Source of the DNA: Flavobacteriaceae bacterium
Lineage (GTDB): Bacteria > Bacteroidota > Bacteroidia > Flavobacteriales > Flavobacteriaceae
DNA length: 35,319 nucleotides
Reading direction: 5' to 3'
NCBI GenBank assembly: GCA_023954685.1
Contig: JAGSHF010000008.1
Span: 1 to 35,319, forward strand
Every line of letters begins with the position of its first letter. Within the stretch, counting starts at the first letter, position 1. The notes under the pieces are model-generated. The model was not told where the DNA came from, searched no databases, and saw nothing but the letters and a program-made list of their open reading frames with translations. This document shows positions 1 through 7,535 of the stretch, piece by piece. The position numbers and the translations under genes were made by a program.

Positions 1-64
1 AGATTTAGGACTTTCGAACGACAGATTTAGGACTAAAAACGACAGATTTAGGACTAAAAACGAC
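1..64 (+). repeat. Direct iterons upstream of rep copy 1 (truncated array)
   Basis: Three copies of the iteron AACGACAGATTTAGGACT are visible: a truncated one at 1-12, then 17-34 and 38-55. A leading half copy (AAAAACGAC) follows at 56-64. Pitch is 21-22 bp, two helical turns. The array continues to the left of the window, judging by the equivalent array at 35016-35130. Tandem iterons beside a Rep_3 gene are the usual initiator-binding sites of theta plasmids. Confidence 0.9.
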
Positions 65-100
65 TTATTTTTTTTGTTGTCGTTTTTTAGTTTTATATTG
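56..100 (+). promoter_or_regulatory. Probable rep promoter with half-iteron inverted repeat operator
   Basis: AAAAACGAC (56-64) and its complement GTCGTTTTT (79-87) form a 9-bp inverted repeat around a T-rich spacer. These are the first nine bases of the iteron, so the same Rep protein could bind here. A weak Bacteroidota-like promoter overlaps it: TTTG at 73-76, then 17 nt, then TATATTG at 94-100. Rep_3-type plasmids commonly autorepress rep through an inverted half-iteron. The repeat is directly visible; promoter and autoregulation are inferred. Confidence 0.6.
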
Positions 101-126
101 CTTTTCAGCATAAATGTTAGTGAAAA

Positions 127-1488
127 GTGGATAACGTAGGAGACAATAAAACAGATAAATCGAAAGAAATTATTGTTCGGGAAGCAAACGAACTGGTTGA
201 AGCGAATTATAAATTTGATATTTGGGAAGATCGAATTTTCTTAATGACTTTGGCTCAAATTCGCCCTAGTGATGAAGATTTTAAAGAATATAAGATTTAC
301 ATTCGAGATTTGGTTACTAAATATGGAATCAACACCAATAATGTGTACAATTTGGTACGTAATGCTGTGGAGTCTTTACGCAAAAAGAAAATTACAATTC
401 CCCAACGATTTGGAGAAGATATGGGATTGTTGACAACTGGTTTGTTAGCTGCTTATGGGGAAGTGAGCAAGGAGGAAGCTTCCTATGTGGTGGTCGAGCT
501 ACATCCTAAATTGAAACCCTATTTATTGCAACTAAAAGAGCGCTTTACTCAATATAATATTTCATTTTTAATGAAAATGCAAAGTTCGCATTCAAAGCGA
601 ATTTACAAGCTGCTCAAGCAATATGAAAAAATTGGATTTCGCCGTTTTGGGATAAAGCAATTAAGGAAGATCCTTTGTATTGAGAATGGAGAATACGAAC
701 GCTATTATGACTTTAAAAGAAGGTTTATATACAAAGCTCAAAAAGATTTAGAAAAGTATACAGATCTGATTTTTAGTTTTGAAGAAAAGAAGAAAGGACG
801 AAGAGTAGTTGAAATTGTATTTTATATCTCGCCTAATCCTAACAAACCTGAATTTCAAAATATGGCAGAAGAAGAGTTTTTGGCATTAAAATCAGTTAGT
901 CCTAAAATAGCAGAAGAAGCTACAGGTTTATATGCAGAAGTAGAGACTTGGGGAGTAACAAAAGACACTTTTGTGAAGTATTTTGAGGCTAGAGGAATCA
1001 AGCATGTAGAGACTTGTATCGAAATCACTAAATCATCTAAAAATACAAAAGATAAGGCTGCATATTTTGTGGCATTATTAAAGAAAGAAGAGGTTTTAAA
1101 TTCTAAAAAATCAGGTCAATCTTCAATTGATGCAGAACGACTAAAACAACAAAAAATTAAGGCCTTAGAACAGGAGTATAAAACTGCTGTGGAGGAGTTG
1201 AAAGCAAAGAAGTACAATGAAGAACAAGCACTCATTATAGAGATGCTTTCAGAAGAAAGTTTTATTGGAGAGTTGAATGCACAACTTCAAGTTATTGGCA
1301 AGTGGCCTAATGATTATAATGAGAGCTTATCCTTCATGGAAAATTATCAACAAAATCGCTTCTTTAAGATTAAAATTGCCAATATAATTATTGAAACATA
1401 TCCTGATTTATTTACTTCTGTAAATGCAAAGCATGATTATAAGATGAGCCGACTTAGGTCTAAATATCAAGAGGCTCTAAATACTTAA
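127..1488 (+). CDS. Rep_3-family plasmid replication initiator, copy 1
   Basis: 453-aa initiator of the Rep_3 (RepB-type) superfamily. It should bind the adjacent iterons and open the origin for theta replication. Residues about 10-130 (ANELVEANYKFDIWEDRIF, then the RDLV and SLRKKKI helices) match the first winged helix. About 140-240 (FLMKMQSSHSKRIYKLLKQY, LRKIL, FKRRFI) match the second. Residues 250-453 are an extension, with a charged probable coiled coil near 335-370; many family members lack such a tail. The start is GTG, whereas the second copy at 35193 has ATG at the equivalent base. The stop overlaps the end of the convergent Lrp gene by 4 bp. Family assignment is confident; host range and copy control are not visible. 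Confidence 0.93.
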   Translation: MDNVGDNKTDKSKEIIVREANELVEANYKFDIWEDRIFLMTLAQIRPSDEDFKEYKIYIRDLVTKYGINTNNVYNLVRNAVESLRKKKITIPQRFGEDMGLLTTGLLAAYGEVSKEEASYVVVELHPKLKPYLLQLKERFTQYNISFLMKMQSSHSKRIYKLLKQYEKIGFRRFGIKQLRKILCIENGEYERYYDFKRRFIYKAQKDLEKYTDLIFSFEEKKKGRRVVEIVFYISPNPNKPEFQNMAEEEFLALKSVSPKIAEEATGLYAEVETWGVTKDTFVKYFEARGIKHVETCIEITKSSKNTKDKAAYFVALLKKEEVLNSKKSGQSSIDAERLKQQKIKALEQEYKTAVEELKAKKYNEEQALIIEMLSEESFIGELNAQLQVIGKWPNDYNESLSFMENYQQNRFFKIKIANIIIETYPDLFTSVNAKHDYKMSRLRSKYQEALNT

Positions 1489-1958
1489 TCTTCTGTTTCT
1501 AATACTGGTACTTCTGTTGATAGTTTAATATCATTCATGACAAAATCGCTTTGTACATGCCCTATATTATCCATTGTGGCTAGACGATTGAAGGTGAAAT
1601 TATGATAATCCTGCATATCTTCTACCATAATTTTGAGAATGAAGTCATATTGTCCAGCAATATGATAGCATTCTAATACTTTTGGAAATTTGACGATCTC
1701 TTGTTCAAATTTCAACAAGACTTTTTTTGAGTGTTCTTTTAAGGATACAGATAAAAAAGCCATCAAACCCATTCCCACTTTTTTTCGATCAACTAGTGCT
1801 ACATACTTTTTGATGAATCCCCTTTTTTCTAATCGTTTGATTCTCTCATAAATTGGGGTAGTAGTTAGCCCTAATTGGGCAGCAATTTCTTTGTTGGTGA
1901 GTTTGGCATTTTCCTGTAAAAGGGCCAATATTTGTCGATCTATATTGTCTAAAGCCAT
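1485..1958 (-). CDS. Lrp/AsnC-family transcriptional regulator
   Basis: 157 aa, typical length for the family. Residues 4-60 form the N-terminal winged helix-turn-helix (DNIDRQILALLQENAKLTNKE, then TPIYERIKRLEKRGFI). Residues about 66-145 form the RAM ligand-binding/oligomerisation domain. Members sense amino acids or similar metabolites and act as octamers or dimers on DNA. It is transcribed away from the marC-like gene across a 197-bp AT-rich intergenic region that carries two AGGTTTATTTT repeats. It may regulate itself and that neighbour; the ligand cannot be told from sequence. It converges on rep with a 4-bp overlap of gene ends. Confidence 0.92.
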   Translation of the reverse strand: MALDNIDRQILALLQENAKLTNKEIAAQLGLTTTPIYERIKRLEKRGFIKKYVALVDRKKVGMGLMAFLSVSLKEHSKKVLLKFEQEIVKFPKVLECYHIAGQYDFILKIMVEDMQDYHNFTFNRLATMDNIGHVQSDFVMNDIKLSTEVPVLETED

Positions 1959-2004
1959 GATTTTAGATTTTTTTTCTATTTGTCAATGATAAGTCCTTCT
2001 CAAA

Positions 2005-2046
2005 AGGTTTATTTTTCCTTTTAATGAGATAAAATAGGTTTATTTT
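2005..2046. promoter_or_regulatory. Paired AGGTTTATTTT direct repeats, candidate Lrp sites
   Basis: AGGTTTATTTT occurs at 2005-2015 and again at 2036-2046, 31 bp apart, about three helical turns. The pair sits between the divergent Lrp-type regulator and MarC genes, where a local regulator would bind. The repeats are visible; binding is inference, and AT-rich DNA makes chance repeats more likely. Confidence 0.35.
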
Positions 2047-2098
2047 CTATTTTATTAAAATAATAAGAAAATATAGCTGAAATATTTGTTTGTCAACC

Positions 2099-2106
2099 TA
2101 CATTTG
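2099..2106 (+). promoter_or_regulatory. -7 promoter element for the MarC gene
   Basis: TACATTTG matches the Bacteroidota -7 consensus TAnnTTTG and lies 50 bp before the ATG at 2156. No good TTTG -33 element is found 19 nt upstream, so the promoter is only moderately supported. Confidence 0.5.
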
Positions 2107-2155
2107 TACTGCAAATAATCACGAAATAATTTAAACAAATAAATAAGACAAAATC

Positions 2156-2824
2156 ATGGGTGAAAATATTGCATTTGCGTTGTTGGCATTTACCTCATAC
2201 TTTTCTATAGTGAATCCATTGAGTACAATGCCAGTATTTATGACAATGACTAGCGAATTGGATCGTAAGGCTCAACGTGCTACTGCAAAAAAAGCAGTTA
2301 TTGCAGCTTTCTTGACAATGTTGGCATTTGCTCTTTCAGGACAACTATTATTTTCATTTTTTGGAATTTCAGCCAATGCTTTTAGAATTGTGGGTGGAAT
2401 CATTTTTTTCCAAATGGGATCTGACATGTTGCAGGCCCGTTTAGGACGTGTAAAAGTAAGAGAGGAAGAAGTGAAATCTTATGTGACTGATATTTCTATT
2501 ACTCCTTTGGCAATTCCGTTAATTTGTGGGCCAGGAGCTATCACCAACTCTATTATTTTAATGCAGGATGCCGATAATTTGACACAGAAAGGGATTTTGA
2601 TTGGAGTAATGGCTACTATCTTATTCATCACCTATTTAGTTTTGCATGCCTCCTCTACCCTATCTAAAATGTTGGGAGAAACAGGAAATAAAATTATGTT
2701 ACGTTTGATGGGATTGATTGTAATGGTGATTGCGGTTGAGTTTTTCCTTAGTGGATTAAAGCCTATTCTTGCAGATATTTTTCCTACTTTGACAACTCCT
2801 GGAGGGGTTGCTTCGATTCTTTAG
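2156..2824 (+). CDS. MarC-family (UPF0056) integral membrane protein
   Basis: 222 aa, family length (about 200-220), with six predicted membrane segments. The N-terminus (FALLAFTSYFSIVNPLSTMP) and the central PLAIPLICGPGAITNSIIL segment are diagnostic of the MarC family, whose transport function is not established. The name came from a proposed multiple antibiotic resistance role that was later disputed. It has its own -7 box and ends at a strong rho-independent terminator at 2870-2910, so it is probably monocistronic. The divergent Lrp-type regulator could control it; Lrp proteins often sit beside amino-acid exporters, but that role is not shown here. Confidence 0.9.
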   Translation: MGENIAFALLAFTSYFSIVNPLSTMPVFMTMTSELDRKAQRATAKKAVIAAFLTMLAFALSGQLLFSFFGISANAFRIVGGIIFFQMGSDMLQARLGRVKVREEEVKSYVTDISITPLAIPLICGPGAITNSIILMQDADNLTQKGILIGVMATILFITYLVLHASSTLSKMLGETGNKIMLRLMGLIVMVIAVEFFLSGLKPILADIFPTLTTPGGVASIL

Positions 2825-2835
2825 ATAGAAATTAA

Positions 2836-2868
2836 ACGTTAAACGTGCAACGTTGCACTTGCAGCGTT
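2836..2868. repeat. ACGT heptad array 1 (downstream of parB)
   Basis: Five 7-bp units have their core tetranucleotide starting at 2836, 2843, 2850, 2857 and 2864: ACGT, ACGT, ACGT, ACTT, GCGT. The register is exact. It lies between the convergent marC-like and parB-like genes, immediately before the marC terminator stem. See the finding on dispersed heptads. Confidence 0.85.
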
Positions 2869-2869
2869 C

Positions 2870-2910
2870 CTAAAATAGGAGCAATTCAATTGCTCCTATT
2901 TTAGTTTTTT
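2870..2910 (+). terminator. Rho-independent terminator after the MarC gene
   Basis: A 15-bp perfect stem (2870-2884 with 2890-2904) with a 5-nt loop is followed by TTTTTT at 2905-2910 on the plus strand. Its right arm overlaps the last codons of the opposite-strand parB-like gene (stop at 2896-2898), so it is also under coding constraint. Confidence 0.85.
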
Positions 2911-3234
2911 CTCAAAGATTTTTAGAAATACATCTTTCATATTCTCGTCTCCTAATGGACGAACTTGCTGAAAATAATAATCTAAGGCATTTGCTAACAA
3001 ATCTGCAATAGATTCATCTCCTTCATGTGTAGCCGCCTCCAAGGTAGCTCGTTGTTCAGGAGTAATTGCAGTGGTAAATGGAATGCGTTTAGGCTTTATT
3101 TTTTTCTGTAGTATTTCTTCTCCAGATACTTTTGAAATGGTTTTTTCTACTTCTTCTTTTGAGGGTAATTTTCCCCCGGTTTTCTTTTTCAAGTCTAAAC
3201 TAAAATTGCTTGTCTTGGATCGTTTTTTACTCAT
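2896..3234 (-). CDS. Small ParA partner, putative ribbon-helix-helix centromere-binding protein
   Basis: 112 aa, basic N-terminal half (KKRSKTS, KKKTGGKLPSK, KKIKPKR). It is followed at about residues 50-90 by a segment reading RIPFTTAITPEQRATLEAAT then ESIADLLANALDYYF, which fits a beta strand plus two helices of a ribbon-helix-helix fold. Its ATG overlaps the parA stop by 8 bp (ATGAGTAA), the tight coupling usual for type Ib parA-parB pairs, where the partner is a small DNA binder rather than a classical ParB. Expected role: bind the centromere, repress par and stimulate ParA ATPase. Three ACGT heptad arrays surround the operon and are the obvious candidate targets. Partner role is supported by context; fold is by pattern only. 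Confidence 0.75.
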   Translation of the reverse strand: MSKKRSKTSNFSLDLKKKTGGKLPSKEEVEKTISKVSGEEILQKKIKPKRIPFTTAITPEQRATLEAATHEGDESIADLLANALDYYFQQVRPLGDENMKDVFLKIFEKKLK

Positions 3235-3925
3235 CTTTTAATATTTTTACAAATTCATTCAACCAAACGGTAAAGTTCAATTTTGCTTTATCTAATGCAT
3301 TTACATCATACAAACTATTAAAGGTGTTAATGTCTTCAAAAAGAGTATAATTTCGCAATCTTGTCATCATAAAATTAACGCCTGCTGTCTTTAGGTTTTC
3401 TATTTCAATAATAAGATCTGTATTGGTTTTTGATCGATCACGATACATATTAACGAACCCACAATAGTGTAAAGGTCGTTCAGAATTAGCTCTTAACTCT
3501 TCCAATTTTACAACCATTTTAAGATATTCCAAACTAGCATCTAGATTGAAATTTCCTGCACGAAAAGGAATGAATAGATGGTCTGCATACATTAGAGCTT
3601 TGGTGATTTCTTGTTGTTGGATATCTAAGTTAATATCCAAACGACCAGCAGTATCAATAAAGATGAGGTCATACTTTTGATCCAAGAGGTGAATTTGTTC
3701 CTGTAATCCTTCTAAATCCAGATCAACTACATCATAAGGCAATTCTCCTTTCCAATCTTCTAGATCGAAATTTCGGGCTTCTATAATACTTTTTTGACGA
3801 TCATTATCAATAATACAAACATCGAAATTGAAGGGAGCTTGTGAAAGTGCATTTGCACAAAGGGTTGTTATTGTGCTTTTCCCTACTCCTCCTTTCTGAT
3901 TCCCAAAGATGATTATTTTACTCAT
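3227..3925 (-). CDS. parA: ParA-type plasmid partition ATPase
   Basis: 232 aa, the short ParA class without an N-terminal DNA-binding domain. The deviant Walker A motif KGGVGKST is at residues 11-18. Motif A' (CIIDNDRQKS) is at 37-46 and the Walker B region DLIFIDTAGR at 86-95. Such ATPases form nucleoid-bound gradients that move plasmid copies apart together with a centromere-binding partner, here the overlapping downstream gene. A heptad array lies 8-47 bp upstream of the start codon, well placed for operon autoregulation and as the centromere. ParA family is certain; its cargo (this replicon) is inferred from linkage with rep. Confidence 0.93.
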   Translation of the reverse strand: MSKIIIFGNQKGGVGKSTITTLCANALSQAPFNFDVCIIDNDRQKSIIEARNFDLEDWKGELPYDVVDLDLEGLQEQIHLLDQKYDLIFIDTAGRLDINLDIQQQEITKALMYADHLFIPFRAGNFNLDASLEYLKMVVKLEELRANSERPLHYCGFVNMYRDRSKTNTDLIIEIENLKTAGVNFMMTRLRNYTLFEDINTFNSLYDVNALDKAKLNFTVWLNEFVKILKDE

Positions 3926-3932
3926 AAACTAA

Positions 3933-3972
3933 ACGTTAAATGTTAAGCGTGTAACGTAAAACGTTGCACGTG
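3933..3972. repeat. ACGT heptad array 2 (parA upstream region)
   Basis: Six consecutive 7-bp units with cores at 3933 (ACGT), 3940 (ATGT), 3947 (GCGT), 3954 (ACGT), 3961 (ACGT) and 3968 (ACGT), with no break in register. The array fills the leader between the parA start (3925) and an AT-rich probable promoter zone near 3972-4000. That is the position expected for a partition operator/centromere. Confidence 0.88.
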
Positions 3973-4058
3973 TAAATTTAAAATATAATTTGTTATCTCT
4001 CTAAAGATATGATAAAATCTAGCTTTTGTCAAGTTTTTTGTAGAAGGAATCAATTAAC

Positions 4059-4098
4059 ACGTTTAACGTTGCACATTAAACGTGAAACGTTAAACGTG
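4059..4098. repeat. ACGT heptad array 3, also an 18-bp inverted repeat
   Basis: Six in-register units with cores at 4059, 4066, 4073 (ACAT), 4080, 4087 and 4094; five are exact ACGT. The flanks make a perfect 18-bp inverted repeat (4053-4070 with 4086-4103, 15-nt loop) that includes the stop codon of the thioredoxin-fold gene at 4099-4101. It could therefore fold as a 3' hairpin in that transcript as well as bind protein. Confidence 0.85.
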
Positions 4099-5241
4099 TT
4101 AATCTTTTGATTTTTTGGATTGGTTGGCTTTCATTTGATATATTTTTGCATGCTTGAGCAAGCCAGCATCTTGGTAGAGAATTGCTAGAATACTAAAAAC
4201 TTCATAGCCTTGGTAGAGCTTTTCTGCTTGTTCTCCCCAAGCAAAAGCCTTGGCTTGTAGATCTTCTTGCCCTTGAGCTAAGTCATAGTAAGTGGTTGCA
4301 GCTTGAATATATTCAATTGCTTTTTCTTTCCCATCAGGCATTTTTGAAACCACTTTTGTTATAAACTCATCAAGAGTGTGACGCATTGCAGAGCGTTGGT
4401 TGTGCTGTTGATGATATCGAAACTTGAAAAGGAGTAAATGTTCTAAATATTCTTCCTGTCCAAAATAACGAACAAAGATAGGCTTGGCTTTTTCAAAATC
4501 AGGCTTTGCACTTGAATTATCCAAAAAGTCTAAAATGACATCAAGCACCAACATCATCCGTTTTTCATGCACAGCTTCTTTCCCAAAAATTTTTTCAAAA
4601 TCGGTAGCATGGATCAAAAAATAATTGAGGGCTACAGTATCTCGTTCTTCTGCTAAATCAAAAATAATTTGCATAGCATCGGTAGAAGACCAATCTTTTT
4701 GGTTTTTAAGAAAGGATTTAAAGTAGGGCTGATAGTTTTTACCTTCTTCTTTTAAGTAATAGGTGTAGTGGAAAAGGCTTTTTTCATTTTTAATAGGTGC
4801 TCTAGATTTTAAATGTTCAGCAATATCTAGAGCTGCTTGTCCATAAGTGATAAATTCTTCAGCGACTTCAGTTACACCTATTTTTTTATAAATCAACTCA
4901 TAGTCTGAATTAAAATAGAAGAGGGTTGGGATAGATTCAATAGGGTGATCATCACTAAAAACACTCCCAATCACAGATTCTAAATCAATCTTGCAGTTGA
5001 TGAAATGTTCCTTATGAAAATTGGCGACTATTTTATCCTTAAAAATTTTTTGATCTAATATTTTACAAGGACCACACCAACTAGCATAAGCATCTATAAA
5101 CAGAATTTTATCTTTCTTTTTAGCTTTACTTTTAGCTTTACTGAGTTGATTGTGTATAAATATTATTTTTTGAGCTTGAATTTCTTCTTGATAGCTTAGA
5201 AAGGCATAAAATACCCCTAAAAATAGAATGAGCTTTTTCAT
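4099..5241 (-). CDS. Exported thioredoxin-fold protein with C-terminal helical repeats
   Basis: 380 aa. Residues 1-23 look like a signal peptide ending QAQ, so the protein is probably periplasmic. A thioredoxin domain follows: WCGPCK active site at 55-60 and the cis-proline loop SIPTLFYF around 103-110. The C-terminal two thirds (about 140-380) is helical and TPR-like, without a recognisable catalytic motif. The redox-active CxxC predicts disulfide reductase or isomerase activity; the substrate is unknown. It overlaps the upstream gene by 4 bp (ATGA), so the two are co-translated and probably work together in the periplasm. Thioredoxin fold is confident; pathway is not. Confidence 0.82.
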   Translation of the reverse strand: MKKLILFLGVFYAFLSYQEEIQAQKIIFIHNQLSKAKSKAKKKDKILFIDAYASWCGPCKILDQKIFKDKIVANFHKEHFINCKIDLESVIGSVFSDDHPIESIPTLFYFNSDYELIYKKIGVTEVAEEFITYGQAALDIAEHLKSRAPIKNEKSLFHYTYYLKEEGKNYQPYFKSFLKNQKDWSSTDAMQIIFDLAEERDTVALNYFLIHATDFEKIFGKEAVHEKRMMLVLDVILDFLDNSSAKPDFEKAKPIFVRYFGQEEYLEHLLLFKFRYHQQHNQRSAMRHTLDEFITKVVSKMPDGKEKAIEYIQAATTYYDLAQGQEDLQAKAFAWGEQAEKLYQGYEVFSILAILYQDAGLLKHAKIYQMKANQSKKSKD

Positions 5242-6239
5242 TGCTTGATTTTCTTTAAAATATCTTTTGGAGTATTGGGGTAATTTTGGATGAATTCAGT
5301 AGCAGATTCTTTCCCCTTTCTCTGAATATAGAGGGATAAATAACGATCCCAAAGGGTCTCAATTTCTTTAAAATTAGGATAGCTTCTAACAAAATAGTCA
5401 TAATCACCTAAACGTGTTCCATCCATTGTCAGTTTGAAGATATTCCGTACAGCTAAATCTGCAAACACACTATTCGGGAAACCAATAATAAAATCTTTGA
5501 AATTTGATAATTGATTACTAGTGGCAATTGGACGGAAATGGACTGCAGCAGCAGAGTCTTTAACATAAACATTGTTTGGAAATTTTGAAGCAAATTGATT
5601 GTATTGGTTCCAACCATTTTCATGCATAAAACTTTCAAAAAGAAACATTTGAAGTAGACTATCTGTTTTTGGAGTGTAAGTTTGAAGAGCCTCTTTATAT
5701 CTAGATCTAAAATTTTCGTAACCCCTATAGCTATCTTTTTTTCTTATTTCTTCCAATCCTCTTTGATTGCGCCAAATCGTTACTTTTTCAAACTGAATAG
5801 GAGTGGGGCCATCAAAATTATCAAGAAAATATTGGTAAGCTATATAAGAATCTTCACTTTTTGCTTTATTGTAGGCAGCATTAACAATTTGTCTTTTATA
5901 GTTTTCTAACATTAATTTTCCAAAGCCAGATTTTTGAGATTTTTTCATATCTTTTTCCTTCAGTTTTAACTGACGATCCAAAGCACTTTTAGCATATTGA
6001 TAAGCCTTTTCCAGCTCATATTCTTCAAAATTTTCATTAAAGTATATTCTTGCTAAATTGTATTCTGCTTCTACAGCAATATTTCCTTTTTTATTGAAAA
6101 TATCAACTTCAAAAGCTGTTATTGCTTCTATATAATTTCCTTTTTTTAAGTATTTATATCCTTTTTTTAGTTGTGCTTGTAGACTAGTAGTAAACAAACC
6201 AATAAAACAGAGCAACCCTAGAGTTTGAGTGAATTTCAT
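5238..6239 (-). CDS. Exported TPR-like protein, unknown function
   Basis: 333 aa. Residues 1-23 form a signal peptide (hydrophobic GLLCFIGLFTTSLQAQ). The first mature segment (KKGYKYLKKGNYIEAITAFE, then NLARIYFNEN) is a clear tetratricopeptide-like repeat; further helical pairs follow, several with the pattern (Y/F)xxFxxxFPN. No catalytic residues are recognised. It is the first gene of a two-gene unit with the thioredoxin-fold gene (4-bp overlap), suggesting a scaffold or client-binding partner. No convincing promoter box was found in the 258-bp gap upstream. Confidence 0.65.
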   Translation of the reverse strand: MKFTQTLGLLCFIGLFTTSLQAQLKKGYKYLKKGNYIEAITAFEVDIFNKKGNIAVEAEYNLARIYFNENFEEYELEKAYQYAKSALDRQLKLKEKDMKKSQKSGFGKLMLENYKRQIVNAAYNKAKSEDSYIAYQYFLDNFDGPTPIQFEKVTIWRNQRGLEEIRKKDSYRGYENFRSRYKEALQTYTPKTDSLLQMFLFESFMHENGWNQYNQFASKFPNNVYVKDSAAAVHFRPIATSNQLSNFKDFIIGFPNSVFADLAVRNIFKLTMDGTRLGDYDYFVRSYPNFKEIETLWDRYLSLYIQRKGKESATEFIQNYPNTPKDILKKIKQ

Positions 6240-6431
6240 AAATGATAGACTATTTTTATTTTTCGTATATCTTTTGATCTGTTTTCTTTGTGTAGAGGAA
6301 AGTTGGGGACAGAATCGAGGGATTAAAGTTAGTGAATTTTTTAGAATGCGCTGAAAAGAGTAGCAAATTTGATGCTAAATGAAAAAATATGTATATTCGT
6401 AACTATATAAGTTGTCTTTATTTTTTTAGTC

Positions 6432-6470
6432 AAAAAAAAACCTCAAAACCATAAATATTTGGTTTTGAGG
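6432..6470 (-). terminator. Rho-independent terminator after the glucosaminidase gene
   Basis: An 11-bp stem (6441-6451 with 6460-6470, arm CCTCAAAACCA) is followed on the minus strand by a run of nine T (complement of the A run at 6432-6440). It lies 28 bp beyond the stop at 6498. The rest of the 6240-6497 gap shows no gene. Confidence 0.85.
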
Positions 6471-6497
6471 CTTTTGCGCGACAACTACTACAATCAA

Positions 6498-7376
6498 TTA
6501 CTTAACTCTATCATATTTGCCTAACTCTAGTTTTTCAACTACAGAAATGAGTGTTTTCCCATATTTTTTATTTGTCGCATATCCTGCCGCTTGTAAGCCA
6601 TGAGCCCAATTTTTATAATCTGTAATATCTAATTTTAGTAAATGTTTGTATCTCTTACCAGTTAATAATTTACTATGTTCTCTAAAACTATACCATGGAC
6701 TTTCGAAAATTCGAAACATATCGTATTTGTCGTCATCTGTATAGTTAGCACAACGACAACCCAAACATTTTGATTTACATTTGATGCCAAAATGATTATT
6801 TTCGTTTACGGATAGTCGACTATCACCCGCATTGCTTTCAACAAGCCCTTGCGCTAACGTAATGCTGGCGGGGATTCCATAGAGCTCCATCTCTTCAATT
6901 GCAATTGGAGCATATTTTTCAATATAACTTAAACACTTTTGTTTCTTAAATTTAACAACCTCAGGAGATACGCCAAGCTTTTTTGCTAACCCTGGATTTA
7001 ACGCAAAACCAAGGTTAGAAAATTTTGCAGCTTCTTTTTTCTGATTTTCAGTAAGTGCTGCACCTACGGCTGTAGCTGTGTTTGCTAGATTTAGTTCATC
7101 TTCAATTGTAGGTTGTTTTTCTTTAATGTCATCCCACCAATCAGAAGGAGTCGGAATGATCGATGCCTGCTGGGTTTTAGAACTTTTTATAGAATTAGAG
7201 CTTAACGCAGAAGGTAACCCTAAAGATACTTGAAATGATAATTCTCGTTGACTGAATAGAAAGAATAGAACCCCGATCACAGCTACGTTTAGAGCGATCT
7301 TTTTATTATGCGATTTGACTTTGTACCAAACTGCACGTAATTGATTTTTGACGAGTGTTAAATTTTTGCTGTTCAT
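6498..7376 (-). CDS. Membrane-anchored glucosaminidase (FlgJ/LytG-type peptidoglycan hydrolase)
   Basis: 292 aa. One membrane anchor at about residues 27-42 (IALNVAVIGVLFFLF) puts the rest in the periplasm. The C-terminal domain (about 150-290) matches the GH73 glucosaminidase family: SITLAQGLVESNAGDSRLS with the likely catalytic Glu180, then NNHFGIKC and later AAGYATNKKYGKTLI. It should cleave the glycan strand of peptidoglycan. Between the conserved FGIKC and the next strand there is a four-cysteine cluster (CKSKCLGCRC, Cys200-209), possibly disulfide-bonded. It is followed by its own terminator and preceded by a palindrome-rich 497-bp gap. Confidence 0.85.
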   Translation of the reverse strand: MNSKNLTLVKNQLRAVWYKVKSHNKKIALNVAVIGVLFFLFSQRELSFQVSLGLPSALSSNSIKSSKTQQASIIPTPSDWWDDIKEKQPTIEDELNLANTATAVGAALTENQKKEAAKFSNLGFALNPGLAKKLGVSPEVVKFKKQKCLSYIEKYAPIAIEEMELYGIPASITLAQGLVESNAGDSRLSVNENNHFGIKCKSKCLGCRCANYTDDDKYDMFRIFESPWYSFREHSKLLTGKRYKHLLKLDITDYKNWAHGLQAAGYATNKKYGKTLISVVEKLELGKYDRVK

Positions 7377-7438
7377 AAAATATTTATTTTGAAGTAGTTA
7401 TCGGAATGTGATTGTTGCGCTGTTCATTATGTATAATG

Positions 7439-7518
7439 CAAATTTAAAACAAAATGTTTCTAAAAACAAGAGTTTTTAAAACATTTTGTTTTAAATTTGT
7501 TTCAATGTTTTAAAACAT
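7439..7518. repeat. Palindrome-rich element upstream of the glucosaminidase gene
   Basis: A 21-bp perfect inverted repeat pairs 7439-7459 with 7479-7499; each arm contains ACAAAATGTTT or its complement. Its loop holds a second short hairpin (AAAAAC/GTTTTT). Just right of it is a 14-bp perfect palindrome, ATGTTTTAAAACAT (7505-7518). The elements share the TTTTAAAACA motif and lie 63-142 bp upstream of the glucosaminidase start, so they could be an operator. Confidence 0.5.
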
Positions 7519-7535
7519 CTGAAAGTCAGGGACTT

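Noticed and set aside
126-134. DnaA-box-like TTATCCACT on the minus strand at the rep start
   Set aside because: One mismatch to the consensus, overlapping the start codon, and not conserved in copy 2 (TTATCCATT).
5682-5909. 75-codon plus-strand frame within the TPR-like gene
   Set aside because: Antisense shadow; the minus-strand gene has a signal peptide and TPR pattern.
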